Shown here: one piece after another, positions 28,127 to 36,698 of the stretch
How positions within the stretch are numbered: the first letter of the stretch is position 1
Layout: each line of letters opens with the position of its first letter
From: Actinopolymorpha rutila
GTDB taxonomy: Bacteria > Actinomycetota > Actinomycetes > Propionibacteriales > Actinopolymorphaceae
Direction of reading: 5' to 3'
NCBI RefSeq assembly: GCF_013407855.1
Contig: NZ_JACBZH010000001.1
Coordinates: 3,968,001 to 4,032,000, forward strand
Length of the DNA stretch: 64,000 nt
Notes under the pieces: generated by a model
The model's database searches: none
What the model was told of the DNA's origin: nothing
Seen by the model: only the letters and a program-made list of their open reading frames with translations
Position numbers and translations under genes: made by a program

Positions 28127-28254
28127 GCGCACATCACCCCCAGGCGGCGCCGCTCCCCGTGCGGCGCCCCGGTTTCGAGCGTAGGCGCAGTGTCGGCAGT
28201 GCGGGTGGTCAACAGCGCCGCGGCTGCCGCCGGGGTGACCTCCGGCCCGTGCCG

Positions 28255-29046
28255 CTATGCCGCGGCGGCGGGGAGCGGCGGGGGCGGCAGCAGCGAGGTG
28301 GCCTGGCGGGCGGCCCGCAGGCTGAGCGTGACCGACAGCTCGGTGGTGGGCAGCGTGGGTACGCCGAAGATGCGGCGGGCCCAACGCGGCAGCGCCATGA
28401 AGGCGAGCGTGTTCAGCGAGGGCACCACCAGCCGCAGCGGTGCCAGCCGGAACGGAAACGGCGGGTTGAAGGAGTTCAGCATGCCCTGGCGGGCTTCGCC
28501 GCAGAGGTACAGCTTCGGCCGCATCATGGCGAAGTAGTCGGCGAGGTCGGCCCGGGACGCTGGTGCGTCGGCTCGCCGGATGCCGACCACCTCTGCGGCC
28601 CGTCTGCTCTCCGCGACGTAGGCGTCGGCCTCCTCCTCACTGCCCAGGATGCCTGCCCGGCGGGCCACGTCGACGTAGGAGTCGATCTCACCGCAGTGCA
28701 CCCACAGCAGGCACTCCGGCTCGTCCAGCCGGAACGTCTCGTCGGTGTCGGGGTCGTAGCCGGTGAGCCCGGCATGGATGGACCGCACGCGTTCGCCGAC
28801 CTCCTTCACCTGGGCCTTGCTGCCGTAGGTGCGCATCGCCACGAAGTCGGTCGTACGCAGGAACCTGGCCCACGCCTTCTTCCGGTCGAACAGCGCGGAG
28901 TTCTGGAAGGTGCCGCGCATGACCCGCGGATACAGCGACTGGAGGTACAGCGCGCGTACGCCCGCCACCCACATGACGTGTTCGCCGTGCACCCGCCAGG
29001 TGATCGAACCGGGGCCGAACAGTCCGTGGTCCTTGCGCGCCGCCAT
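28255..29046 (-). CDS. oxygenase MpaB family protein (DUF2236)
   Basis: 263 aa of the MpaB/latex-clearing-protein-like family. Members studied are haem-dependent oxygenases that act on isoprenoid chains. Visible family segments are GPGSITWRVHGEHVMWVAGVRALYLQSLYPRVM at the N-terminus, RTTDFVAMRTYGSKAQV, and EPECLLWVHCGEIDSYV with the conserved His. The start is ATG 29046 (MAARKDHGLFG); the longer open frame upstream does not look coding. No signal peptide. Function in this organism is unknown. Confidence 0.85.
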   Translation of the reverse strand: MAARKDHGLFGPGSITWRVHGEHVMWVAGVRALYLQSLYPRVMRGTFQNSALFDRKKAWARFLRTTDFVAMRTYGSKAQVKEVGERVRSIHAGLTGYDPDTDETFRLDEPECLLWVHCGEIDSYVDVARRAGILGSEEEADAYVAESRRAAEVVGIRRADAPASRADLADYFAMMRPKLYLCGEARQGMLNSFNPPFPFRLAPLRLVVPSLNTLAFMALPRWARRIFGVPTLPTTELSVTLSLRAARQATSLLPPPPLPAAAA

Positions 29047-29090
29047 GATCCGACCGTACCTCCGCGCGGGAGCGCCTCCACGCGGGAGCG

Positions 29091-30374
29091 TCAGCCGCCG
29101 GAGATGCCGAGCTCGGCGCCGGCCAGGTCCTCGCCCAGCCCGTCGCGGTCGTCCAGCCACCCGGCCGGCATGGTCACCGACCGCGGGCTGCCCTGCCGGC
29201 CGCGGGCCAGCCCGAGCTCGCCGACCGGGAACGGCTGGTCGTGGTCGAGTTCGGCGAGCAGTGCGTCCAGCCCGGCCAGGTCCGACACCAGGCCGAGGTC
29301 CCGGCGCACCTGCTGCCGGACCGGGAATCCCTTGAGGTACCACGAGACGTGCTTACGGAACTCCCGGCAGCCGCGGTCCTCACCGACGTACCCCGCGAGG
29401 AGTTCGGCGTGCCGGCGCATCATCGCGGCCACCTCCCCGAGCCCGGGCAGCGCGGGCGACGGCAGTGCGCCGAACGCCGCCGCCAGGTCGCGGAACAGCC
29501 ACGGCCGGCCCAGGCAGCCACGGCCGACCACGACGCCCGAGCAGCCGGTCTCACGGACCATCCGCACCGCGTCCTCGGCCTCCCAGATGTCGCCGTTGCC
29601 GAGCACCGGGATGTCGACCGACGCCGCGAGGGCGGCGATGGAGTCCCAGTCGGCCTGGCCGCTGTAGTGCTGGGCGGCGGTCCGCCCGTGCAGTGCGATG
29701 GCCGCGCAGCCGCTGTCCTGAGCGATCTGCCCGGCCTCCAGGAACGTCAGGTGGTCGTCGTCGATGCCCTTGCGGGTCTTCATCGTCACGGGAACGCCGT
29801 ACGGCGCGGCGGCGGCGACCGCCGAGCGCAGGATCGCGCCGAGCAGGTTGCGCTTCCAGGGGAGCACCGCTCCCCCGCCGCGCCGGGTGACCTTGGGGAC
29901 CGGGCAGCCGAAGTTCAGGTCGACGTGGCCGACTCCGTAGTCGCCGCAGAGGATCTCGGTCGCCCGGCCGATGTAGGTGGGGTCCACGCCGTACAACTGG
30001 ACCGACCGGACGGTCTCGCCCGGGTCGAACACCAGCATCCGCTTCGTCGTCTCGTCGCCCTCGGCGAGGCCGCGCGAGGTGATCATCTCGCAGACGTACA
30101 CCCCGGCCAGCGGCTGCTCCCCGCCCGACGAGGGCGGTGGCGAACTCGGGGACGAGCCTGTTGGCGCGTCCGGACCGGAGCCGGGCACGAACGCCTGGCC
30201 CTGTTCGCGGCACAGCGTGCGATATGCCGCGTTGGTCACTCCCGCCATCGGCGCGAGGACGACCGGCGGGCTGACCGTCGACGAGCCCAGCCGGAACGCG
30301 GTCGGCGTGGTGTCCGCTGCCGACCGCGGCCCGAAGGTGTCGGACGCGGCGGAGGTGGCGGTGGTGGCGGTCAT
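29091..30374 (-). CDS. dusB: tRNA-dihydrouridine synthase
   Basis: 427 aa FMN-dependent enzyme that reduces uridine to dihydrouridine in the D-loop of tRNAs. TIM-barrel motifs: VVLAPMAGVTNAAYRTLCRE, VDLNFGCPVPKVTRRGGGAVLP (the catalytic Cys region), VTMKTRKGIDDDH, AIALHGRTAAQHYSG and PVLGNGDIWEAEDAVRM. It has a family-typical C-terminal helical domain and an unusual Ser/Pro/Gly-rich insert near residue 75-90. The ATG at 30374 overlaps the stop of the upstream lipoprotein gene by 4 bp. Confidence 0.95.
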   Translation of the reverse strand: MTATTATSAASDTFGPRSAADTTPTAFRLGSSTVSPPVVLAPMAGVTNAAYRTLCREQGQAFVPGSGPDAPTGSSPSSPPPSSGGEQPLAGVYVCEMITSRGLAEGDETTKRMLVFDPGETVRSVQLYGVDPTYIGRATEILCGDYGVGHVDLNFGCPVPKVTRRGGGAVLPWKRNLLGAILRSAVAAAAPYGVPVTMKTRKGIDDDHLTFLEAGQIAQDSGCAAIALHGRTAAQHYSGQADWDSIAALAASVDIPVLGNGDIWEAEDAVRMVRETGCSGVVVGRGCLGRPWLFRDLAAAFGALPSPALPGLGEVAAMMRRHAELLAGYVGEDRGCREFRKHVSWYLKGFPVRQQVRRDLGLVSDLAGLDALLAELDHDQPFPVGELGLARGRQGSPRSVTMPAGWLDDRDGLGEDLAGAELGISGG

Positions 30375-31183
30375 GAGCCGTCCGGTTCGAACACGAGCGC
30401 GCCGTTGGGCAGCAGCTTGCCGTGGTAGGTCACGCGTTCGTTGTAGACGTCGGTGATCCAGCAGGTCAGGGCGGAGCGCGTGCCGACCTCGACGGCTTCC
30501 AGGTCGGTGACGTCGCACGTCACCCGAGCCGGCCGGAACGCCTGGCGGGTCGCCTCGTACACCGCCTTCTTCTCCGTGACCGGCAGCTTGGCCGCCGACC
30601 AGCCCCAGTTGACCTCGGACTTCTTCACCGTTGCGGTGATCGCGAACCGGGTCTTCACGTTGTCCAGGCGCACGTCACAGGTGAACTTGTACGTGCCGAG
30701 CGCGATGATGTCCTCCTCCGACTTCGAGCAGGTGGACTTCGTGCCCTTCTCGTCCACCTCGCCTGCCGAGGCCCACACGATCGTCTCCAGCTTGTACCTG
30801 ATCCGCTCCAGCTCCGGCGCCTCGTCCTTCGGCCGCGGGGGCAGCTTCGGCGCCGGGTAGGTTCTGGTCGGCCGCGGCAGCGGGGTGAGCGTGACCGTCG
30901 GCGTGGGAGTGGGCGTCTTCGTGGGAGTCGGCTTCGGCGTGTCGGTCGCGCCGGTGAGCTTGCGCAGAGACGTGTCGCCCCGCTGAGCGGTCGAGCTCGG
31001 CTCGGGTGTTCGCGAGGCCGCGGACCCGTTCGCGTTCGTCAGGGCGCCGAGCGGGCCGCAGCCGACGGTGACGCCGAGGGCCAGGCAGGCCAGCCCGACG
31101 AGTGCGGCCGGCCGGAGCGTACGCCGCAGCCGGGCGGGCCGAGGAGAGTCAGCCGGCCGGGACAGTTCGGTTCGTCGTTTCAT
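30371..31183 (-). CDS. lipoprotein with C-terminal DUF4333-like domains
   Basis: 270 aa. A twin-basic N-terminus, hydrophobic stretch and lipobox (VTVGC, about residue 42) mark a lipoprotein. A Thr/Pro-rich linker (about 75-120, PTPTKTPTPTPTV) spans the wall. The C-terminal 140 residues hold two Cys-paired beta-rich units (CSKSEEDIIALGTYKFTCDV and VTCDVTDLEAVEVGTRSALTCWITD) resembling the DUF4333 family of actinobacterial surface proteins. Function unknown. It is between glyS and dusB on the same strand. Confidence 0.75.
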   Translation of the reverse strand: MKRRTELSRPADSPRPARLRRTLRPAALVGLACLALGVTVGCGPLGALTNANGSAASRTPEPSSTAQRGDTSLRKLTGATDTPKPTPTKTPTPTPTVTLTPLPRPTRTYPAPKLPPRPKDEAPELERIRYKLETIVWASAGEVDEKGTKSTCSKSEEDIIALGTYKFTCDVRLDNVKTRFAITATVKKSEVNWGWSAAKLPVTEKKAVYEATRQAFRPARVTCDVTDLEAVEVGTRSALTCWITDVYNERVTYHGKLLPNGALVFEPDGS

Positions 31184-31221
31184 GACACCTGGGAGAGGGG
31201 AACGGGGCAGGGGCTCGACGG

Positions 31222-32601
31222 TCAGCAGCCGACCAGACGCGCCGCGAGGTAGGCCTCCACACCGTCGAGGGAGACCCGCTCCTGCGTCATCGAATCGCGC
31301 TCACGTACCGTCACGCGGTGGTCCTCCAACGTCTCGAAGTCAACCGTCACACAATACGGCGTACCGATCTCGTCCTGGCGACGGTACCTCCGCCCGATCG
31401 CGCCGGCGTCGTCGAACTCGACGTTCCACGACTGGCGCAGCTGGTCGGCAAGAGCGCGCGCCTGCGGTGACAGGTCGGCGTTGCGCGACAGTGGCAGCAC
31501 GGCCGCCTTCACCGGGGCGAGGCGGCGGTCCAGCCGGAGCACGGTGCGGCGTTCGAGCTTCCCCTTGGAGTTCGGCGCCTCGTCCTCGGTGTAGGCGTCC
31601 AGCAGGAACGCCACCATCGACCGGCCCACACCGGCGGCCGGCTCGATGACGTACGGCGTCCAGCGTTCGCCCTTGTCCTGGTCGAAGTAGGACAGGTCGG
31701 CGCCGGAGGCCTGCGCGTGCGTGGTGAGGTCGAAGTCGGTGCGGTTGGCAACACCCTCGAGCTCGTCGAACTCCTTGCCGCCGAAGCCGAAGCGGTACTC
31801 GATGTCGACGGTGCGCTTGGAGTAGTGGGAGAGCTTCTCCTTGGGGTGTTCGTAGAAGCGCAGGTTGTCCGGGCTGATGCCGAGGTCGGTGTACCACTCC
31901 CAGCGGTTGGCCAGCCAGTAGTCGTGCCACTCCTCGTCGGTGCCCGGCTGGACGAAGAACTCCATCTCCATCTGCTCGAACTCGCGGGTCCGGAAGATGA
32001 AGTTGCCCGGCGTGATCTCGTTGCGGAAGCTCTTGCCGATCTGCGCGATCCCGAACGGCGGCCGGCGCCGCGCGGACGCCATCACCTGGGCGAAGTTGAC
32101 GAAGATGCCCTGTGCGGTCTCCGGCCGCAGGAAGTGCATGCCCTCCGCGCTCTCCACCGGCCCGAGGTGCGTGCGCAGCAGGCCGTTGAACATCCGCGGC
32201 TCGGTGAGCGCGCCCTTGGTGCCGCACGCCGGGCAGCCGAGCTCGGTGATGTCGGCCGGCGGCCGGTCGTGCTTGGCGGCGAACGCCTCCTCCAGGTGGT
32301 CGGCCCGGAACCGCCGATGGCAGCTCTGGCACTCGGTCAGCGGGTCGACGAACGCCTCGACGTGACCGGACGCCTCCCACACCGCGCGCGGCAGGATCAC
32401 CGAGGAGTCCAGGCCCACCACGTCTCCGCGGGTGCGCACCATCGCCCGCCACCACTGGCGCTTGAGGTTCTCCTTCAGCTCCACACCGAGCGGGCCGTAG
32501 TCCCAGGCCGAACGGGTGCCGCCGTAGATCTCCCCACAGGGGAAAACGAAACCGCGGCGTTTGCAGAGGCTGACAAGGGTGTCGAGGCGATCGGCTGGCA
32601 C
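31222..32601 (-). CDS. glyS: glycyl-tRNA synthetase, class II alpha2 type
   Basis: 459 aa, the single-chain (GlyQS) form that charges tRNA-Gly. Class II motifs are visible: [29 protein letters not shown] at the N-terminus, [46 protein letters not shown] (motif 2), [20 protein letters not shown] (motif 3) and the C-terminal anticodon-binding domain. A zinc-binding pair CQSC...CPAC lies between motifs 1 and 2. I chose GTG 32601 ([18 protein letters not shown]), which fits the family start, with GGAG 7 nt upstream. Confidence 0.96.
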   Translation of the reverse strand: MPADRLDTLVSLCKRRGFVFPCGEIYGGTRSAWDYGPLGVELKENLKRQWWRAMVRTRGDVVGLDSSVILPRAVWEASGHVEAFVDPLTECQSCHRRFRADHLEEAFAAKHDRPPADITELGCPACGTKGALTEPRMFNGLLRTHLGPVESAEGMHFLRPETAQGIFVNFAQVMASARRRPPFGIAQIGKSFRNEITPGNFIFRTREFEQMEMEFFVQPGTDEEWHDYWLANRWEWYTDLGISPDNLRFYEHPKEKLSHYSKRTVDIEYRFGFGGKEFDELEGVANRTDFDLTTHAQASGADLSYFDQDKGERWTPYVIEPAAGVGRSMVAFLLDAYTEDEAPNSKGKLERRTVLRLDRRLAPVKAAVLPLSRNADLSPQARALADQLRQSWNVEFDDAGAIGRRYRRQDEIGTPYCVTVDFETLEDHRVTVRERDSMTQERVSLDGVEAYLAARLVGC

Positions 32602-32763
32602 GTGTGCACTCCATCCGGCTGGGTGTCGGCGGGGACGCGGGAAGGACACAGGCTACCGGTGTGCCCCGATGCACGGTGCGCTACGCCCGGGCGCGGGTGA
32701 GAGGATCAGTGAGAACGAGTGGCGGCCGGCACCGACGGCGGCCCTGCGCAGTCGAGGAGTCCC

Positions 32764-33252
32764 GTGTCCGACCGACCGAAGTCGAGGCAGCCGAAGGCCG
32801 GCGGACCCCGCAGCCGTCCGCCCGGGCCGAGGTCCGGCGCGGCGACGTCGCGGACGAGCGGCAACCGGCGTCCGGGCAGCTCCGCGGGCGCGGGTGGCAC
32901 CGGTGCCCGGCATGGTTCGGGTTCGGCCGGCTCGTCGGGGCTGCCGGGCTCGTCCGGCTCGTCGGGCTCCGCAGGATTTCGCCGTACGGTCGAACGCCTC
33001 AGCTACCCGGTCGTCCTCCGGCTGCACCGCATGCCGCGCTGGATGGTGACGATCGGCCTGGCGGCGCTGCTGGTCGCGGGCCTGCTGGCGCCCGCGCCCT
33101 ACGGACCCGTCTGTCTCGGCGTCGTGGTGGCGCTGATGGCCTGGCTCACCTACCTCGCCTGGCACGAGGGCGACCGCTCCCGCCGAGTGATCCGCCTTGT
33201 CGCGCTCGCCCTCGGCGGCGCGGCCCTGGCGATGCGCATCATCGCCGCGTAG
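32764..33252 (+). CDS. small membrane protein, DUF6703-like
   Basis: About 162 aa. The first about 70 residues are a Ser/Gly/Pro/Arg-rich disordered stretch, then comes FRRTVERLSYPVVLRLHRMPRWMVTIGLAALLVAGLLAP and two or three transmembrane helices, ending in MRIIAA. A GTG at 32764 is preceded by GAGGAG; a GTG at 32719 would add 15 residues. It is divergent from glyS, as a similar gene is in other actinomycetes. Function unknown. Confidence 0.7.
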   Translation: MSDRPKSRQPKAGGPRSRPPGPRSGAATSRTSGNRRPGSSAGAGGTGARHGSGSAGSSGLPGSSGSSGSAGFRRTVERLSYPVVLRLHRMPRWMVTIGLAALLVAGLLAPAPYGPVCLGVVVALMAWLTYLAWHEGDRSRRVIRLVALALGGAALAMRIIAA

Positions 33253-33403
33253 CCGGACCTCCCTGGCGACCGCAACGTCAGCGTGCGGTGACGGCCCTTC
33301 CACAACGCGACGTCCGCGACTTCCCCGGCTTCCGCGACTCCCCGGCGTTCCCGGCTTCTGGCGACGCCTCCCCAGTCAACCGCGCCTCGTGGGCAACCCC
33401 GAG

Positions 33404-33432
33404 TTGACAGCACTACGGTGCTAGTTGAAAAT
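33404..33432 (+). promoter_or_regulatory. znuA promoter
   Basis: A perfect -35 TTGACA (33404-33409) and a -10-like GAAAAT (33427-33432) separated by 17 bp. The predicted start of transcription is at or next to the ATG at 33440, which makes the znuA mRNA leaderless. The -10 lies inside the Zur box. Confidence 0.6.
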
Positions 33433-33440
33433 GGTTCCCA
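33426..33440 (+). promoter_or_regulatory. Zur box controlling znuACB-zur
   Basis: TGAAAATGGTTCCCA matches 12 of 15 positions of the actinobacterial Zur consensus TGAAAATGATTTTCA and keeps its outer TG/CA and inner AA/TT symmetry. It overlaps the -10 and start codon of znuA, so zinc-loaded Zur would block transcription. zur itself is the fourth gene of the operon. Confidence 0.8.
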
Positions 33441-34435
33441 TGTTCTTCGTGATCCGGCGAGCTGCCGCCGCACGGCGGTTCGGCGCCGTCGCCCTTGCCG
33501 GACTGTGCGCCGGGAGCCTGCTCACCGCGTGCGGATCGGAGGCCGGATCGGGTTCGGGCGGCGGAGACCGGCTGAGCGTGGTGGCTGCGTTCTACCCGTT
33601 GCAGTACGCCGCCGAGCGCGTCGCCGGCGACACCGCGAACGTGGTCAACCTCACCAAGCCGGGCGCCGAACCGCACGACCTCGAACTGTCGCCGCGGGCG
33701 GTGGGCACGGTGAGCCAGGCCGACCTCGTCGTCTACCTGCGCGGACTCCAGCCGGCCGTGGACTCCGCGGTGAACCAGGAGGCCGGTGACCACAGCCTGG
33801 ACGTGACCGGCGCCGCCAAGCTGACGTTGCCCGCACCGAGCGCCGGCGAGTCCGGCCACGCGGACCACGGCAACCACGTCGAGGGCGGCGAGGGAGCCGA
33901 CAGCGTCGCGTCGGGCAAGGACCCGCACTTCTGGCTGGATCCCGTCCGGCTGGCCGCCGTGGGCGACGCCATCGCCGACCGGCTGGCCGGCGCCGACCCC
34001 GCCCACGCCGGCGCGTTCCGCGCGAACGCCGCCCGGCTCCGCACCGACCTCACCACGCTGGACCGGGAGTTCCGGGCCGGCCTGGCCACCTGCCGCAACC
34101 ACGACCTGGTGACCAGCCACGCCGCGTTCGGATACCTCGCCCACCGCTACGGCCTGACGCAGTTCGGCATCACCGGGCTGTCCCCGGAGCAGGAGCCCTC
34201 CCCCGCCGAGCTCAGCTCGGCCGCGACGTTCGCCCGTAAGCACGACGTTCGTACGATCTACCACGAGACGCTGGTGAGCCCGGCCGTGGCGAAGACGGTG
34301 GCCAGGGAGACCGGGGCCGGCAGCGCGGTCCTCGACCCGTTGGAGGGGCTCACCTCCCAGTCGGCCGGCAAGGACTACCTCGCCGTCATGCGCGCCAACC
34401 TCGCCGCCCTCCGGAAGGGACAGGACTGCTCGTGA
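33440..34435 (+). CDS. znuA: zinc ABC transporter substrate-binding lipoprotein
   Basis: 331 aa of the cluster A-I metal-binding family, tethered outside the membrane. The signal ends in lipobox LLTAC. The metal site is read from PGAEPHDLELSP (His), the His-rich acidic loop GHADHGNHVEGGEG, KDPHFWLDP (His), VTSHAAFGYLAHRYG (His) and IYHETLVSP (Glu/His). The start is set at ATG 33440; a TTG at 33425 is in frame but lies in the Zur box and before the predicted transcription start. It delivers Zn(II) to ZnuB/ZnuC, whose genes follow with a 4-bp overlap. Confidence 0.92.
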   Translation: MFFVIRRAAAARRFGAVALAGLCAGSLLTACGSEAGSGSGGGDRLSVVAAFYPLQYAAERVAGDTANVVNLTKPGAEPHDLELSPRAVGTVSQADLVVYLRGLQPAVDSAVNQEAGDHSLDVTGAAKLTLPAPSAGESGHADHGNHVEGGEGADSVASGKDPHFWLDPVRLAAVGDAIADRLAGADPAHAGAFRANAARLRTDLTTLDREFRAGLATCRNHDLVTSHAAFGYLAHRYGLTQFGITGLSPEQEPSPAELSSAATFARKHDVRTIYHETLVSPAVAKTVARETGAGSAVLDPLEGLTSQSAGKDYLAVMRANLAALRKGQDCS

Positions 34436-35238
34436 GCACCAGCTTGCCCGGCACCGGAACCGGCACGGAAACCTCCGCGACCACTGCCGTCGTCCGGCTT
34501 CGTGGTGGCGCGGTCTCCTATGCCGGCCAGCGCGCGCTGTCCGGTGTCGACCTCGACGTCGCGCCCGGCGAGGTGGTCGCGCTGCTCGGTCCGAACGGCT
34601 CGGGCAAGTCGACCCTGGTCCGGGCGATCCTCGGCCTGGTCCCCCTGGCGGCCGGGACGCTCGAGCTTTTCGGTACGCCCGCGCACCGGTTCCACGACCG
34701 CGCCCGGATCGGTTACGTACCCCAGCGGCACACCGTCGGCGGCGGCGTTCCCGCGACCGTGCAGGAGGTGGTGTCTTCCGGCCGGCTGGCCCGCCGCCGA
34801 CTGCTCACCCCCTGGCTCCGCCCGGCCGACCGGGCGGTGATCGCCGACACCATCGCCACCGTCGGCCTGGAGGAGAAGGCGTGCGCCCAGGTGTCCACGC
34901 TGTCCGGCGGGCAGCAGCGACGGGCGCTGATCGCCCGCGCGCTGGCCGGAGAGCCGGACATGCTGGTGATGGACGAGCCGCTGGCCGGCGTCGACCTGGC
35001 CAACCAGGAGATCCTCACCCGGACCCTCACCGGCCTGGTGGAGGCCGGCACCACGCTGCTCATCGTGACGCACGAGATCGGTCCGCTGGCCGACCTGATC
35101 GGCCGAACGGTCGTGCTGCACCACGGCCGGGTCGGCTACGACGGCCCGCCCACCGACAAGGTGCTGAACGGCTTCGCGGGCACCGATCCGCACTTCCTTC
35201 CCGCCTCGCCGGGCGACCCCTTCGGATTCGTGGACTGA
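34432..35238 (+). CDS. znuC: zinc ABC transporter ATP-binding protein
   Basis: 268 aa ABC ATPase that powers zinc import. Walker A GPNGSGKSTLV, Q-loop YVPQRHTVGG, signature LSGGQQRRALIARAL, Walker B MLVMDEPLAGVD and the H-loop His in LLIVTHEIGP are all present. The GTG start overlaps the znuA stop (GTGA), and the permease gene follows after 3 bp, so translation is likely coupled. The N-terminal 20 residues are a Gly/Thr-rich tail not needed for the fold. Confidence 0.93.
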   Translation: MSTSLPGTGTGTETSATTAVVRLRGGAVSYAGQRALSGVDLDVAPGEVVALLGPNGSGKSTLVRAILGLVPLAAGTLELFGTPAHRFHDRARIGYVPQRHTVGGGVPATVQEVVSSGRLARRRLLTPWLRPADRAVIADTIATVGLEEKACAQVSTLSGGQQRRALIARALAGEPDMLVMDEPLAGVDLANQEILTRTLTGLVEAGTTLLIVTHEIGPLADLIGRTVVLHHGRVGYDGPPTDKVLNGFAGTDPHFLPASPGDPFGFVD

Positions 35239-35241
35239 ACG

Positions 35242-36291
35242 ATGGAGATCCTGCAGTTCGACTTCATGCAGCGGGCGTTGCTCGCCGCGCTGCTCATCGG
35301 CCTGTCCGCCCCGGCGGTCGGCATCTACCTCGTCCAGCGCCGGCTCGCCCTGATCGGTGACGGCATGGGCCACGTCGCGCTCACCGGCGTCGGCATCGGC
35401 CTGCTCACCCGTTCCGGCCCGGTGTGGACGGCGCTGGTGTGCACGGTCCTCGGCGCAGTACTCATCGAGGTCATGCGGTCGAAGGGACGTACCAGCAGCG
35501 ACGTGGCGATGGCGGTGATGTTCTACGGCGGCATCGCCGGTGGCGTGGTGCTGCTGGCCAAGGCGCCCGGCAGCACGCCCGCCAACCTCAACGCCTACCT
35601 CTTCGGCTCGATCACCTCGACCACGCCGGGCGACCTGGTGGTGTTCGCCGTCCTCGCCGTGGTCGTACTCGCGACCGCGCTGGGCATGTCCCGGCTGTTC
35701 TTCACCGTCGGCGCCGACGAGGAGTACGCCACCGCGGCCGGGCTGCCGGTGCTCGCGCTCAACATCGTGCTCGCGGTGATGGTCGCGGTCACTGTCGTGG
35801 TGTCGATGCGGGTCGTCGGCCTGTTGCTGGTGAGCGCGCTGATGATCGTGCCGGTGGCGGTCGCGCAGCGGGTCGGGCGCAGCTTCGCCGGCACCGTCGC
35901 CACCGCCATGGTGGTCGGCGTGGTGGTGAGCGTGGGTGGCGTGTTCACCTCCTTCTACGCCGACACTCCCTCCGGTGCGACGATCGTGCTCGCGGCCATC
36001 GCGGTGTTCGTGCTCACCGCCGCGGGCACCGCGCTGCGCGCCCGGATGCGTGGCCCGCACAACGAGGCCGAGGACCACCTGCACACCCACGGACCCACCT
36101 GCGGGCACCCGGCCGTGGCCCACGAGGACCACGTCGACTACCTGCACGATGGGCACCGGCACGCGCCGCACGGCGCCCACTACGACGAGCACTTCGACGA
36201 GCACGACGACGGGCACGACGACGGGCATGTTGCCGGGCATGTTGACGAGCCCGTTGCCGACGAGGCCGCCCAGGGGAGGCGGTCCAGCTGA
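35242..36291 (+). CDS. znuB: zinc ABC transporter permease with long His-rich tail
   Basis: 349 aa. Residues 1-265 are a typical metal ABC-3 permease with about eight or nine membrane helices, including LIGLSAPAVGIYLVQRRLALIGDGMGHVALTGVGIG, the coupling segment to ZnuC. The last about 80 residues are a soluble His/Asp/Glu-rich tail with 17 His, probably facing the cytoplasm and able to bind zinc. Such a tail is not part of the core family (usually about 270-300 aa). Its stop overlaps the CTG start proposed for zur. Confidence 0.93.
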   Translation: MEILQFDFMQRALLAALLIGLSAPAVGIYLVQRRLALIGDGMGHVALTGVGIGLLTRSGPVWTALVCTVLGAVLIEVMRSKGRTSSDVAMAVMFYGGIAGGVVLLAKAPGSTPANLNAYLFGSITSTTPGDLVVFAVLAVVVLATALGMSRLFFTVGADEEYATAAGLPVLALNIVLAVMVAVTVVVSMRVVGLLLVSALMIVPVAVAQRVGRSFAGTVATAMVVGVVVSVGGVFTSFYADTPSGATIVLAAIAVFVLTAAGTALRARMRGPHNEAEDHLHTHGPTCGHPAVAHEDHVDYLHDGHRHAPHGAHYDEHFDEHDDGHDDGHVAGHVDEPVADEAAQGRRSS

Positions 36292-36698
36292 GCGCGAACC
36301 CGAGGATCCGCGCGACCCGGCAGCGGGCCGCGGTCGCGGAGGTGCTGGAGGGGGTCGAGGACTTCCGCAGCGCCCAGGACATCCACGCGCTGTTGCGTGA
36401 CCGCGGCGAGAACGTCGGGCTGACCACCGTCTACCGCACGCTCGGTTCGCTGGCCGACGCCGGGCAGGTGGACGCGATCCGTACCGACGACGGCGAGACC
36501 GTCTATCGCCGGTGTGCGACCGGCCGGCACCACCACCACCTGGTGTGCCGCAGCTGCGGGCGCACCGTGGAGGTGGAGGGACCCGCGGTCGAGCGGTGGG
36601 CGGAAGGTGTGGCCGCCGAGGCCGGGTTCGTCGACGTCACCCACACCGTCGAGGTGTTCGGGACCTGCGCCACCTGTGCGCGTGAGGACGCGCCCTAA
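36288..36698 (+). CDS. zur: zinc uptake regulator (Fur family)
   Basis: 136 aa winged-helix metal-sensing repressor. [71 protein letters not shown] is the DNA-binding domain. [16 protein letters not shown] and the terminal CATCA give the sensory and structural (two CxxC) zinc sites. The start is read as CTG 36288: GGGGAGG lies 8 nt upstream, the protein then begins in the family manner ([15 protein letters not shown]), and CTGA overlaps the znuB stop. A GTG at 36342 would cut off the first helix. It probably represses its own operon through the Zur box. Confidence 0.9.
   Translation: MSANPRIRATRQRAAVAEVLEGVEDFRSAQDIHALLRDRGENVGLTTVYRTLGSLADAGQVDAIRTDDGETVYRRCATGRHHHHLVCRSCGRTVEVEGPAVERWAEGVAAEAGFVDVTHTVEVFGTCATCAREDAP

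Noticed and set aside
33425-33439. TTG start for znuA at 33425
   Set aside because: It lies in the Zur box and upstream of the predicted transcription start; the ATG at 33440 fits better.
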